DNA from: a virus
Virus record (IMG/VR): IMGVR_UViG_3300043436_004687
Coordinates: 275,636 to 339,635 of that record
DNA: 64,000 nucleotides
Direction: 5' to 3' (one strand)
Position 1 is the first letter of the stretch. The number at the start of each line of letters is the position of its first letter. This document shows, piece by piece, positions 52,738 to 60,606 of this stretch. The notes beneath the pieces were generated by a model. That model saw only the letters and a program-made list of their open reading frames with translations. It ran no database searches and was not told where the DNA came from. Position numbers and translations under genes: made by a program.

Positions 52738-53319
52738 TTAATTTAAATTGTTAATTTCATTTTCCATTAACTCTACTTCATTAAAAGTAGTTAATTTGGT
52801 ATCAAGGCAAAATAAACGCATAGCCAAATATCTAGTTGTTTGTATTTGAATAGTATCTTCCATATTTGAATTTACTACTATTTTATACTGCTCTTTCAAT
52901 CTGTTCAAATAAATATTTTCCTTAACTGGGTTTTCCCTGTTTGGAACACTTTCAATAGTAATTGGATTATTTGAAAGGCATTTTTGACAATTATTACAGA
53001 CTATATTTGGTGGTGAAAACCCACCCGAAGGAACTTCTGCAATATTTTCAGAATCACAACAATCACATTTATAATAATAGGTTTTAAATCCGTTATTATA
53101 AATCTTTCTTTCAATTTTTGGTGTAACTCTAATTTTTAACCCATCTACTTCAAATGCTTCGTTTAATTGTTCACATTTCCAAATTGCTTCAATTTCTCTA
53201 CCAGTTAGACTAGTATAATTATAACTAACTGAATCTTTATAATACTTGTGACTTAATTCACTCTTATTATAAGAATCTTTCTCATTAAACCATTTTATCG
53301 CTTGTTCTCTTGACCCCAT
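52738..53319 (-). CDS. zinc-ribbon-containing protein, 193 aa
   Basis: A metal site of two pairs: YYKCDCCDSENIAE (83-96 region, CxCC) and IVCNNCQKCLSN (CxxCxxC). The N-terminus REQAIKWFNEKDSYNKSELSHKYY is helical and the C-terminal region helical too. May bind nucleic acid; function unknown. Confidence 0.8.
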   Translation of the reverse strand: MGSREQAIKWFNEKDSYNKSELSHKYYKDSVSYNYTSLTGREIEAIWKCEQLNEAFEVDGLKIRVTPKIERKIYNNGFKTYYYKCDCCDSENIAEVPSGGFSPPNIVCNNCQKCLSNNPITIESVPNRENPVKENIYLNRLKEQYKIVVNSNMEDTIQIQTTRYLAMRLFCLDTKLTTFNEVELMENEINNLN

Positions 53320-53362
53320 AATTACATTAATTTAATATTATATTGCATTCCCAAATAATTCT

Positions 53363-53629
53363 TTATTCTTCATTTTGAATCCAAAAAGAATAACACTCAT
53401 TAACAGAATCAAATCTTGTCTTCTCTATAAATTTATCTGTTCTACTTGATGGTGATAATTCATAGTGAAATTTACCATCTTTACCAAATACCAATTCGTG
53501 CATTTTTAGTACCCATTTTCTACTACCATCTATTTGGTCACGAGCCTCAATTACAATGGGTTTATTGTAAATAATGCAAACTCCCAAATCGAATTTTGTT
53601 GCTTTTTCAAGCCATTCTGTTTGATTCAT
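53363..53629 (-). CDS. hypothetical protein, 88 aa
   Basis: Not recognised. TKFDLGVCIIYNKPIVIEARDQIDGSRKWVLKMHELVFGKDGKFHYEL, beta-rich. Separated from neighbours by about 40 and 10 bp. Confidence 0.77.
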   Translation of the reverse strand: MNQTEWLEKATKFDLGVCIIYNKPIVIEARDQIDGSRKWVLKMHELVFGKDGKFHYELSPSSRTDKFIEKTRFDSVNECYSFWIQNEE

Positions 53630-53642
53630 AATTTAATTATTT

Positions 53643-53831
53643 TTATGTAATACCTAAAAATTCCTTCAATTCCCAAATTGATTTATCAACATGTTGTTCA
53701 TCATAAGTCCATTCACTTTCAATCAATGGATTATCATTCAATTGTTTTACCCAATCTTTTATTTGTTGTGTTACACTACCAAATAAAATTTGTTTAACTT
53801 CATAACCTTGTTTTACTATTGTTACTATCAT
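53643..53831 (-). CDS. hypothetical protein, 62 aa
   Basis: Not recognised. VTIVKQGYEVKQILFGSVTQQIKDWVKQLNDNPLIESEWTY, mixed alpha/beta; acidic helical end. Confidence 0.76.
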   Translation of the reverse strand: MIVTIVKQGYEVKQILFGSVTQQIKDWVKQLNDNPLIESEWTYDEQHVDKSIWELKEFLGIT

Positions 53832-53834
53832 AAT

Positions 53835-54347
53835 TTAATTATTTTTATATAATCTTTGTGAATTAAAATTTACTACTGCTGAATCCATCCTTTGATATTC
53901 AGATTTAACCTTTAATAAAATATCTTTACTATCCAAATATTTACCCATTATTTCAGCAAATTTTTTATTAGAATCTTCAATTTCGTTGAAAGTTAATCCA
54001 TAAACACCCTCATAATAAGCTTCATCAATTTCTGAAATAAACATACCAGTATAAAAACCCTTTAAATTGTATTTCTTTACAAATTCATCAGCATTACACC
54101 AAATTGCAACAACTTCCTTTTCTCTTAAAGTAGCTACATCATTAGAATCTATCATAAATTTTTTATGACCAAAAAGACCATGTTTTGTTCCATGACCCAA
54201 CATGATAATTCTATCATATTCTTTTAACAATTTTCTTTTTTTTGAATTGGGTAAATTTTCTTTTATAACCAAAAAATCTTTACCCTCATATATCTTTGAG
54301 AGAAAATCTGTTGTACTATCTTTTGGATGAATTACTAATGTTTTCAT
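53835..54347 (-). CDS. caspase-like fold candidate, 170 aa
   Basis: ATG 54347 (MKTLVIHPKDSTTDFLSKIY) is preferred; a longer frame overlaps the upstream gene by 92 bp. IIMLGHGTKHGLF (48-60) offers a His in a GHGT context and VVAIWCNADEFV (79-90) a Cys after a strand, the layout of a caspase/gingipain-like His-Cys dyad. YTGMFISEIDEA follows. I recognise this combination from phage genomes but not a proven activity. A peptidase or a non-catalytic relative are both possible. Confidence 0.6.
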   Translation of the reverse strand: MKTLVIHPKDSTTDFLSKIYEGKDFLVIKENLPNSKKRKLLKEYDRIIMLGHGTKHGLFGHKKFMIDSNDVATLREKEVVAIWCNADEFVKKYNLKGFYTGMFISEIDEAYYEGVYGLTFNEIEDSNKKFAEIMGKYLDSKDILLKVKSEYQRMDSAVVNFNSQRLYKNN

Positions 54348-54348
54348 A

Positions 54349-54672
54349 TTAAAGTAAATTATATTTCTTAGCTTGTGAAATAGTGAAATAATAAATTTCA
54401 TTATCATTAATTTCACCACCCTCATTAATTGCCCATTCACTAGTGCCAGTTAAATCACAAAATTTCTCCCAACCTAGTTTACGCTTCAAAAAAGAATATG
54501 TAAAACTAAGTTTTTCTTCTTCATCCTTTATTGGGTATAAAGTTTTTATAAAGTCTTCAAAATCTAAAGGTTCTCTATCATTATGTGAAGTACTATGGTC
54601 AGAATACCAAACTTTATATTTTCCTTCTTCAAATGCTTTTCTTAAATCTTCTTTAGCATATAATTTTTTCAT
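54349..54672 (-). CDS. hypothetical protein, 107 aa
   Basis: Not recognised. KLYAKEDLRKAFEEGKYKVWYSDHSTSHNDREPLDFEDFI, a mostly helical and charged protein. First gene of its unit, 1 bp ahead of the caspase-like candidate. Confidence 0.77.
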   Translation of the reverse strand: MKKLYAKEDLRKAFEEGKYKVWYSDHSTSHNDREPLDFEDFIKTLYPIKDEEEKLSFTYSFLKRKLGWEKFCDLTGTSEWAINEGGEINDNEIYYFTISQAKKYNLL

Positions 54673-54692
54673 GTTGTTTTAATTTTATTTGA

Positions 54693-54724
54693 CAAAGATA
54701 TAAAATAATATTTAGATATGCAAA
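54693..54724 (-). promoter_or_regulatory. Bacteroidota-type promoter
   Basis: -7 TATCTTTG (54693-54700), -33 TTTG (54721-54724). Leader TCAAATAAAATTAAAAC. Confidence 0.82.
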
Positions 54725-54738
54725 CTTTTTATTGAAAA

Positions 54739-54990
54739 TTAAGAAAAAGTTAGTGAACTACTATTAACAATACGTTTATTAACTTCTTTAGTTGTTAAAT
54801 GAGTAGGAGTGTAATTTAAAACTCTATTTGTAAAAGGGCAATACTTTGAATAAAAATGTTTACTTTTATCAAACTTTTCTATTGCTTGAAAATCATGTGA
54901 ATAACCATTACTTTTATTCACTATAACATTATATTTTTCAAAATCTGTTTCCTCTATATCTGTTGATATTCCATCTATAAACACTCTCAT
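54739..54990 (-). CDS. hypothetical protein, 83 aa
   Basis: Not recognised. N-terminal strand RVFIDGISTDIEE, then a basic middle and two cysteines (FYSKYCPF). Divergent from the rightward island at 55124. Confidence 0.77.
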   Translation of the reverse strand: MRVFIDGISTDIEETDFEKYNVIVNKSNGYSHDFQAIEKFDKSKHFYSKYCPFTNRVLNYTPTHLTTKEVNKRIVNSSSLTFS

Positions 54991-55017
54991 ATTATTCTTA
55001 TTTGATTAATAACATTG

Positions 55018-55049
55018 CAAAGATATTAATTTATTTTTTAATACGCAAA
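55018..55049 (-). promoter_or_regulatory. Bacteroidota-type promoter
   Basis: -7 TATCTTTG (55018-55025), -33 TTTG (55046-55049). Leader CAATGTTATTAATCAAA. Divergent promoter pair with 55068. Confidence 0.84.
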
Positions 55050-55067
55050 TAAAAATATAAAATAATA

Positions 55068-55099
55068 TTTGTTTTTTTAAAAAGTTTTATTTACCTTTG
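55068..55099 (+). promoter_or_regulatory. rightward Bacteroidota-type promoter
   Basis: -33 TTTG (55068-55071), -7 TACCTTTG (55092-55099), 20 bp spacer. Drives the island 55124-55802. Confidence 0.82.
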
Positions 55100-55123
55100 T
55101 CAAATATTAAAACAGATAAATTT

Positions 55124-55411
55124 ATGAAAACATTTAAAAAAGTTGCAAAACATTTTAATTTAAATAAAATTTCTGATAATGAATATACACTACAAACAAA
55201 AGTAGGTACACTTCAAATTACGGATAGAAATGATTTAAGTTTTATACCAATGATGTTTCAAAATGATTTTAATTTGGATGAATTTCTAAAATTAACTCAC
55301 GATGATACAATTGGTAAGCATAGCCATAAATGGAATTTGCATAGTTCAGACAAACAATTTAATCTATCTCGTTTGATTTCAAGATTAGAATTTTTCACTA
55401 AACATAACTAA
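55124..55411 (+). CDS. hypothetical protein, 95 aa
   Basis: ATG 55124 (MKTFKKVAKHFNLNKISD). An alternative TTG at 55097 lies in the -7 box and is rejected. Helical start, beta-rich middle (LQTKVGTLQITDRNDLSFIPMMF), a C-terminal NLSRLISRLEFF helix. Not recognised. Confidence 0.78.
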   Translation: MKTFKKVAKHFNLNKISDNEYTLQTKVGTLQITDRNDLSFIPMMFQNDFNLDEFLKLTHDDTIGKHSHKWNLHSSDKQFNLSRLISRLEFFTKHN

Positions 55412-55415
55412 TAAT

Positions 55416-55661
55416 ATGAAAGTATATAAACTAAGGTTTAATAGCTTTGCTAAATCAAATTCAAGATATTCTCAAGAATGGAAAGAATTAGTAGTTAAAA
55501 TTTATGCAAGGAATAAATTTGAATTGATAAGGACTTTTTTAATAGAAACTAAAAACATCAATTCAAATATAAAAACACAAAAACAATTGTGGGATGAAGT
55601 TAAACATAAAATAACTTATGAAGAATTAAAATTCCCAATTGTTGAGTATTTTAACCCTTAG
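55416..55661 (+). CDS. hypothetical protein, 81 aa
   Basis: Not recognised. N-terminal YKLRFNSFAKSNSRYSQEWKELVVKIYARNKFELIRTFL, then a helix; ends PIVEYFNP. 4 bp after its neighbour; stop and the next start touch. Confidence 0.76.
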   Translation: MKVYKLRFNSFAKSNSRYSQEWKELVVKIYARNKFELIRTFLIETKNINSNIKTQKQLWDEVKHKITYEELKFPIVEYFNP

Positions 55662-55802
55662 ATGAATTTTATTCCAACACAATATCAACAAGATTTATTA
55701 GATGGTCTTATATGTCCATATTGTAAGAATAAATCTGAATTCATTAATTCTTCTGAAATATATGGAGTTGATTATGGAATGATGTTTATATGTAAACCTT
55801 GA
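55662..55802 (+). pseudogene. truncated DUF3268-like zinc-ribbon protein
   Basis: 46 codons: GLICPYCKNKSEFINSSEIYGVDYGMMFICKP then TGA. The first half matches the DUF3268 zinc-ribbon family (CPYCg....v.s..vYg..yG..y.C..C). Where the second CxxC should end, CKPC becomes CKP-stop, and convergent DNA of the leftward gene 55772-56095 follows. It looks like a genuine gene cut by rearrangement; it might still fold around a partial site. Confidence 0.7.
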
Positions 55803-56095
55803 TTATCTTCATAAAATGTTTCAAAAACATCACCACAAATCTCACCAAAATCTCTAATTAGACAAGCATATTCATAAATTTGATTTACCTTAATATTTGG
55901 GTGATTGTTAATGAAATTAAAATCCATATCTTCAAATTCTCTTAACAAATTTACTAACTTTATTTCAATTGCATTTTCAAGGAAACTTAAAGAAATAGGG
56001 TTGAGATAAGTTTTAAATAAAGAAGCCGCATTTAAGTCTAGCTTTAAACCATATTCATTGATGGTTAAATTTCCATTTTGTTTTGTTATATTCAT
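55772..56095 (-). CDS. hypothetical protein, 107 aa
   Basis: Not recognised. Strand-rich start (LTINEYGLKLDLNAASLF) then a helical body; overlaps the truncated rightward gene by 31 bp at its 3' end. The last codons (DVFETFYEDNQGLHINIIP) may be derived from the rearrangement. Confidence 0.74.
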   Translation of the reverse strand: MNITKQNGNLTINEYGLKLDLNAASLFKTYLNPISLSFLENAIEIKLVNLLREFEDMDFNFINNHPNIKVNQIYEYACLIRDFGEICGDVFETFYEDNQGLHINIIP

Positions 56096-56107
56096 CTTTA
56101 TTTAATT

Positions 56108-56314
56108 TTAAGTCCAACTATTTTTACAAATAAGATATAAACGATAAACCTCATCATCAGTAAGTTTATCTAAACTTCTCCAATTTGTTCTCCCATATTG
56201 GTCACTATAATCGTGACCCGCTTTTTTAACCAAAGAATTATTGAAAACATTGTAGTTTGCTTCAGTACCTTTAATTAATGCTTCTAACCCCTTTCTATCA
56301 AGTTCTATTTTCAT
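56108..56314 (-). CDS. hypothetical protein, 68 aa
   Basis: Not recognised. Helical and charged, SDQYGRTNWRSLDKLTDDEVYRLYLICK; overlaps its upstream gene by 4 bp. Confidence 0.77.
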   Translation of the reverse strand: MKIELDRKGLEALIKGTEANYNVFNNSLVKKAGHDYSDQYGRTNWRSLDKLTDDEVYRLYLICKNSWT

Positions 56315-56502
56315 AATTTATTTTCTTTTAAAATTTCTATTGCTTGGTTAAATCCAGTTTTTTTACCTCTTTCATAGGTATCTTCACTTAATTGCTTTAA
56401 AACTTTTCTTAATTCATCACATTGCCATAGTGAGGATTTATTTTCGTTTTCCATTGAATTAAAAACCCAATTTATTTTTTGAAATGCCGTATCTCTATCC
56501 AT
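56311..56502 (-). CDS. hypothetical helical protein, 63 aa
   Basis: Not recognised. NKSSLWQCDELRKVLKQLSEDTYERGKKTG, helical, overlaps the HNH gene by 8 bp. Confidence 0.76.
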   Translation of the reverse strand: MDRDTAFQKINWVFNSMENENKSSLWQCDELRKVLKQLSEDTYERGKKTGFNQAIEILKENKL

Positions 56503-57061
56503 ATTTTTTAATTTTATATAATTTTCTTAAATCTATCATCGTACTATTATTATCAACAAACATAACACTTTCTTTATTGGTGTAAGGATTGATAATGAAT
56601 TTATCAACAATACCTAATTCTTTCATACCTCTAGGTTTACCTCTTTTATTTAAACGTTTTGTAAAAACTAAATCACCAATATTTATACTTTCTTTAGTAT
56701 ATGAATTTTTTTTCATAATATTTTCAAAATAATGGCTATTTTTTTCATCACCATTACCCTTACGTTGATTACAAATAAAACACATTGGTTGATAATTGGA
56801 TAAATGATTTGAACCACCCTTACTTTTAGGGTCTATATGGTCAATTGTCATAGGGACACCATTTTCACAATATAAATCTAAATGTTTATTACCTTTTCGA
56901 TCCACACCTAATGCTAAATTAGTACCAACATTATCACATGAAACACACTTACAACCTTTATGGAAAAATACTTGTAATCGTCTATGACTTGAATATTTAT
57001 CCAATTCTAATAATTCAAATTTCTGAATTATTTTATAATTGAAAAATAATGCTTTTTCCAT
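56495..57061 (-). CDS. HNH endonuclease, leftward
   Basis: 188 residues with RRLQVFFHKGCKCVSCDNVGT (27-47), a CxxC zinc pair, then VPMTIDHIDPKSKGGSNHLSNYQPMCFICNQRKGN, an HNH core of the DHi.P.SKGG.n...N.q.mC..CN..Kg type. Both zinc Cys pairs are present, so it should be a folded ribbon HNH nuclease. Unlike the other mobile nucleases here it lies on the common strand inside a unit. Confidence 0.9.
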   Translation of the reverse strand: MEKALFFNYKIIQKFELLELDKYSSHRRLQVFFHKGCKCVSCDNVGTNLALGVDRKGNKHLDLYCENGVPMTIDHIDPKSKGGSNHLSNYQPMCFICNQRKGNGDEKNSHYFENIMKKNSYTKESINIGDLVFTKRLNKRGKPRGMKELGIVDKFIINPYTNKESVMFVDNNSTMIDLRKLYKIKKYG

Positions 57062-57066
57062 AATTT

Positions 57067-57318
57067 TTAATTAAAATTAAATGCACAATCTATTTCACCA
57101 TTTACCAAACAAGGCATGTAATCACTACCCTCATAAAAATCGAAAGTATCATAAAACTCGCTATTTACTGCAATGTTTTCAATAACAACTATTACTGGAT
57201 ATTCATCACCATAATGAGGATGTTCATAACAGAATACTTCTTGACCCAAATGGTTAGTAAATTTACCATATAACGTTGGGTTTTGAGACATCAACTTTTC
57301 GTAATTTAATTTTTTCAT
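57067..57318 (-). CDS. hypothetical protein, 83 aa
   Basis: Not recognised. YGKFTNHLGQEVFCYEHPHYGDEYPVIVVIENIA is beta-rich; acidic end (EIDCAFNFN). Spacing 2 bp to the next gene. Confidence 0.77.
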   Translation of the reverse strand: MKKLNYEKLMSQNPTLYGKFTNHLGQEVFCYEHPHYGDEYPVIVVIENIAVNSEFYDTFDFYEGSDYMPCLVNGEIDCAFNFN

Positions 57319-57320
57319 AA

Positions 57321-57509
57321 TTATAAATTTTGAATTCGTGTTCCTTTTTTATCGGTAGAAAACCAATACCATTTTTTCTTTGGGACAATAGTTATACTAT
57401 TTCTAGTATAAGCACAACTTCCAGCTCTTTTTTCATAGCCAAAAGATTCTAACATTGACACTAAATCATCTGATTTATCAACTACTATTAGTAAACAATT
57501 TTCATACAT
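57321..57509 (-). CDS. hypothetical protein, 62 aa
   Basis: Not recognised. MYENCLLIVVDKSDDLVSMLESFGYEKRAGSCAYTRN with a ferredoxin-like strand-helix-strand look. Basic middle KKKWYWF. Confidence 0.76.
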   Translation of the reverse strand: MYENCLLIVVDKSDDLVSMLESFGYEKRAGSCAYTRNSITIVPKKKWYWFSTDKKGTRIQNL

Positions 57510-57521
57510 AATTAATTTATT

Positions 57522-58196
57522 TTAAAAATCATAACCTAACCTACTATCCATAGTAAATCCACATTCATTAGCAATGTCTAGTGGAACAAGAACACCATCA
57601 ATAAAAGTCTCATCATCCCCATTGCTACTAAATTCTTGATTTTCGATATTAGGGAAATATTTTTTAACCGCTTCTCTTTGTTTTAATCTTAATTCTCTAG
57701 GTAATTCTTTTGCTCTAATATTAGCAGAACCAAAAGCAGTTGATTTTGAGAATACTTGTTGGTATTTAAAACCTAGTTTTGGTTTTTTCATATTTGAATC
57801 TAAAAATATATCACAATCAAATATAACAACCTTATTATCACTTTCTCTAAAACCCAATTCTCGATAATAATTACCACAATCGGGATTTATTTTAAGATAC
57901 TCTTGAATCACATAATTATCCTTAGTTAATTCAGTTACTGCAATATAATCTTTACACCAAGTTGGGGCATCTCTATAAACTTCATATTCTAAAATATTAT
58001 GATTGAACCCATAATTTGCTTTAGGAATTTTAATCACAAATTTACCACAATCAGAACGAAATACTTCTCTAACAAACCCAGTTACTATATAACTCCATTC
58101 TTTACCATTGTATTGAAATTTAGTGTGTTGTTTTGCTATATCAAATAAACCACCTTTATCCGTTAAATCTACTGATTGTATTTGTTCTAATCTCAT
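57522..58196 (-). CDS. protein-kinase-like fold protein, 224 aa
   Basis: GKFVIKIPK (51-59) looks like the VAIK lysine strand, followed by ILEYEVYRD with a Glu in a helix, a hinge YVIQEYLK (around 94-101), and a DCDIFLD (around 121-127) in the place of DFG. The N-terminal part with GFVREVFRSDCGKF can be the glycine loop. It resembles phage kinase-like proteins; the catalytic loop HxD is not visible, so activity is uncertain. Confidence 0.68.
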   Translation of the reverse strand: MRLEQIQSVDLTDKGGLFDIAKQHTKFQYNGKEWSYIVTGFVREVFRSDCGKFVIKIPKANYGFNHNILEYEVYRDAPTWCKDYIAVTELTKDNYVIQEYLKINPDCGNYYRELGFRESDNKVVIFDCDIFLDSNMKKPKLGFKYQQVFSKSTAFGSANIRAKELPRELRLKQREAVKKYFPNIENQEFSSNGDDETFIDGVLVPLDIANECGFTMDSRLGYDF

Positions 58197-58462
58197 AATT
58201 CCAATTTTAAAGTGTTAGGTAAATAAAATAAATCTATATTGTATTCTTCCGTAAATAATTTAATTTTATACCATTGTTCTTTGTATTTAAAATACATATA
58301 TTTCCCCCAAGATGAATCTACAAATACTGGAGTTTTTTCACCATCAATAATTAAACTTGTTTCGTCCCAAGTTCTACCAAAACATACCTTAAAAGATGGT
58401 TTTTTAGCTTTAACCAATGATAAAATTACTTCTTTATCGTGTACTTTAGTCTTAAATTTCAT
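58193..58462 (-). CDS. hypothetical protein, 89 aa
   Basis: Not recognised. VILSLVKAKKPSFKVCFGRTWDETSLIIDGEKTPVFVDSSWGKYMYFKYKE, beta-rich. Overlaps the kinase-like gene by 4 bp. Confidence 0.77.
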   Translation of the reverse strand: MKFKTKVHDKEVILSLVKAKKPSFKVCFGRTWDETSLIIDGEKTPVFVDSSWGKYMYFKYKEQWYKIKLFTEEYNIDLFYLPNTLKLEL

Positions 58463-58485
58463 AACCCAATTTTTAAATGTTGATA

Positions 58486-58517
58486 CAAAGATATAAATTA
58501 TTATTTTAATTTCCTAA
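58486..58517 (-). promoter_or_regulatory. Bacteroidota-type promoter, TTAG variant
   Basis: -7 TATCTTTG (58486-58493), -33 TTAG (58514-58517). Drives the 58462-55772 unit. Confidence 0.76.
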
Positions 58518-58862
58518 TTTATATCCCTTTATTATGAATTTAAATAAGTTAATTCTTCTATTGCTATCCCACTCACTAACTTTCAATTCATAAGTTCTAA
58601 CAACATAATTCATAAATGAAATCAACTCATTATAATTCAAATCATTTAATTCATCTATTTGAAATTCAGAATCCAATGTTTTAAGATTACTTGCCCTAAA
58701 CAAACAACCCATAGGTTTATCCAAAAAATTTAAACCACCAATATAAATGGTTGTTTTATAATTTTCCCTAGAAATCCAACAATCTCTTTTCCCTATATAA
58801 AATCTTTCATTAATTGAACTCTCAATTAACTTATTAAAGTTAAATCTTAATTGCTTTATCAT
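58506..58862 (-). CDS. hypothetical protein, 118 aa
   Basis: Not recognised. RFYIGKRDCWISRENYKTTIYIGGLNFLDKPMGCLF contains two cysteines; the rest is mixed. Monocistronic. Confidence 0.78.
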   Translation of the reverse strand: MIKQLRFNFNKLIESSINERFYIGKRDCWISRENYKTTIYIGGLNFLDKPMGCLFRASNLKTLDSEFQIDELNDLNYNELISFMNYVVRTYELKVSEWDSNRRINLFKFIIKGYKLGN

Positions 58863-58885
58863 AATATTTTAGTTTAATATTACTG

Positions 58886-58917
58886 CAAAGATATAAATTA
58901 ATATTAACATATACAAA
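58886..58917 (-). promoter_or_regulatory. Bacteroidota-type promoter
   Basis: -7 TATCTTTG (58886-58893), -33 TTTG (58914-58917). Divergent pair with 58959. Confidence 0.83.
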
Positions 58918-58958
58918 TTTATTTCACTATTTAAAATTATTATAAACAATAAATAACT

Positions 58959-58990
58959 TTTGGTTAATTAAATAAAATATTGTAAATTTG
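58959..58990 (+). promoter_or_regulatory. rightward Bacteroidota-type promoter
   Basis: -33 TTTG (58959-58962), -7 TAAATTTG (58983-58990), 20 bp spacer. Drives 59009-59678. Confidence 0.8.
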
Positions 58991-59008
58991 CATTTAAATT
59001 GTAATATT

Positions 59009-59233
59009 ATGTTAGTAAAAGAACTAAAAGAAGTAAAAGAAATAAATCTAAATGATTTGCAAAAATGGCAACAAGAAGAAAAAGTTCTTTTTGCTTATGT
59101 AATGACTAGTAAAGAAAACAAACAACTTTATTGCACCTTGCGAGGAAGTTATGAAGTTTGGCAAAATAATGAATTGGTGATGGAAACTATGCAACCATTT
59201 AAAGCTGTTGAAAAGTATAACAATTTAAAATAA
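59009..59233 (+). CDS. hypothetical protein, 74 aa
   Basis: ATG 59009 (MLVKELKEVKEINLNDLQKW); an upstream TTG at 58988 is in the -7 box. A helix followed by a beta region YCTLRGSYEVWQNNELVMETM. Not recognised. Confidence 0.78.
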   Translation: MLVKELKEVKEINLNDLQKWQQEEKVLFAYVMTSKENKQLYCTLRGSYEVWQNNELVMETMQPFKAVEKYNNLK

Positions 59234-59237
59234 AAAT

Positions 59238-59678
59238 ATGGGTAAAGAAGAATTGATACATAAAACATACCAAGATTTATTAGAACTTGATGATTATAAC
59301 CAGGTTAAACCATTTATTGATTTAAATGGGTGGTTACCTATGCGAAATTTACCAAAATATTTTGATTTAGATCAATTAATTGATAAATTTAGCTATGATG
59401 TTGACAAAGAATTAGACTTTAATAAAACATCAATTAGACCAATTAAATTAAAAGGAATTGAAGATAATAATGGGTGGGTAGTTATTAATACTGAAGACGA
59501 TTTACCAAAACAAGATTGTGATTGTTTCATTATCTTTTATGGGGGTAAAATTATTAGAAAGGGGTATTCTTATTCTCAACTAAGTAAAGAATTTAGTACA
59601 AACTATAAAGATTATAAATGGAATTTAATTTCACATTATCAAATAGTAAAAGAACCCATAGGATTACCATTAATCTAA
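59238..59678 (+). CDS. DUF551-like protein (tentative), 146 aa
   Basis: The C-terminal half WVVINTEDDLPKQDCDCFIIFYGGKI, YKWNLISHYQIVKEP resembles DUF551 domains (GWi....d.lP......vl.......itHw.p.p.P), which recur in phages. Here the last block is NLISHYQIVKEPIGLP. N-terminal helical part LIHKTYQDLLELDDYNQVK. Ends before a strong terminator. Confidence 0.68.
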   Translation: MGKEELIHKTYQDLLELDDYNQVKPFIDLNGWLPMRNLPKYFDLDQLIDKFSYDVDKELDFNKTSIRPIKLKGIEDNNGWVVINTEDDLPKQDCDCFIIFYGGKIIRKGYSYSQLSKEFSTNYKDYKWNLISHYQIVKEPIGLPLI

Positions 59679-59704
59679 AAAAGTACACAATTGTGTACTT
59701 TTTT
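59677..59704. terminator. bidirectional 28 bp perfect palindrome terminator
   Basis: AAAAAAGTACACAA followed by TTGTGTACTTTTTT. It separates convergent genes ending at 59678 and 59711. The AAGTACACA stem recurs at 31059-31101. Confidence 0.85.
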
Positions 59705-59710
59705 TACCCA

Positions 59711-59890
59711 TTAATTATTTTTAAAGTAAAAATATAATCCCGCATGACATAAGGAATAGAAAAAGCTTTCAATAGCATATTGCCACCAATGAGTGAATAT
59801 CATGTGTTCCAAACCTTCATGTAAGTTAAAATATCTTGCTAAAATCATTTGTAATAAACCACTAATAATAAATAAAGTTGTTAATTTCAT
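59711..59890 (-). CDS. small membrane protein, 59 aa
   Basis: ATG 59890. N-terminal hydrophobic KLTTLFIISGLLQMILARYF, then FTHWWQYAIESFFYSLCHAGLYFYF, perhaps two spans. Start overlaps the upstream stop by 4 bp (ATGA). Not recognised. Confidence 0.72.
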   Translation of the reverse strand: MKLTTLFIISGLLQMILARYFNLHEGLEHMIFTHWWQYAIESFFYSLCHAGLYFYFKNN

Positions 59891-60606
59891 ATTATCTTAT
59901 TTTCAATTAATTTTTCTTTCATTTGGTCAAAGGCAATTAATAATGAAGTTGCTTTAACTCTGGTTGCATTATCCCAAACCAATGAACCAATAAAATCAGT
60001 ATAATTTTTTCTTTCATTTTCAATATAAGTTAAGAAATCTTCTTTCTCAAGATTTTTATTACAATAACACTCTTCTTCATTTCTACAACAACTGAATAAA
60101 CCATGTTCATTTTTATAAGCATAAATCAATTTATATTTCCAAGTACATTCTGAATGATTTTGGTGAACATTATTTGGATCGACTTCACGACCCATTGGAT
60201 TAGCAAAAACTAATTTAGATTCAACAAAATCTATTGGTACGCCAGAATCATTAGCTATTTCTATATAATATTTAATAAAATTAATTGGCACTTTTTGTAT
60301 ATTATCTTCAATTAATTTTAAATCTGTTGTAAATATAATCCTTTCAATAACATAATCTTCTTCTTCCCAAAATTTTCTTGAATCAATATCACGTTGATTT
60401 GTTTTGCAAACCTCATCACCATATTTTGAATTAAAATGATAACCTCCTAAAGCAAGTGGTTCTGTTGATGAACAAATGTAAATATGTTTATTTGTCCTAA
60501 TTGCTCTAGTGGTTATCCCATCATCTAAATAAAGTTTATTATCAAACCCAAATTGGATTATTGATAATCCATCTGTGGATAGTAATTTAATTGTGTTTTT
60601 AATCAT
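59887..60606 (-). CDS. conserved phage protein, 239 aa, relative of 17168
   Basis: ATG 60606 (MIKNTIKLLSTDGLSIIQFG) matches the start of the relative at 17168 better than the ATG at 60624. IIFTTDLKLIEDNIQKVPINFIKYYIEIANDSG parallels the LTTDEDLIKDGVQAIP block there. CRNEEECYCNKNLEKEDF and FSCC form a Cys-rich region. Function unknown. Confidence 0.8.
   Translation of the reverse strand: MIKNTIKLLSTDGLSIIQFGFDNKLYLDDGITTRAIRTNKHIYICSSTEPLALGGYHFNSKYGDEVCKTNQRDIDSRKFWEEEDYVIERIIFTTDLKLIEDNIQKVPINFIKYYIEIANDSGVPIDFVESKLVFANPMGREVDPNNVHQNHSECTWKYKLIYAYKNEHGLFSCCRNEEECYCNKNLEKEDFLTYIENERKNYTDFIGSLVWDNATRVKATSLLIAFDQMKEKLIENKII

Noticed and set aside
55662-55802. TGA recoding (TGA as Trp or Cys) to restore the zinc ribbon.
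   Set aside because: All other frames end normally at TGA, and reading through TGA soon meets TAA with no homology.
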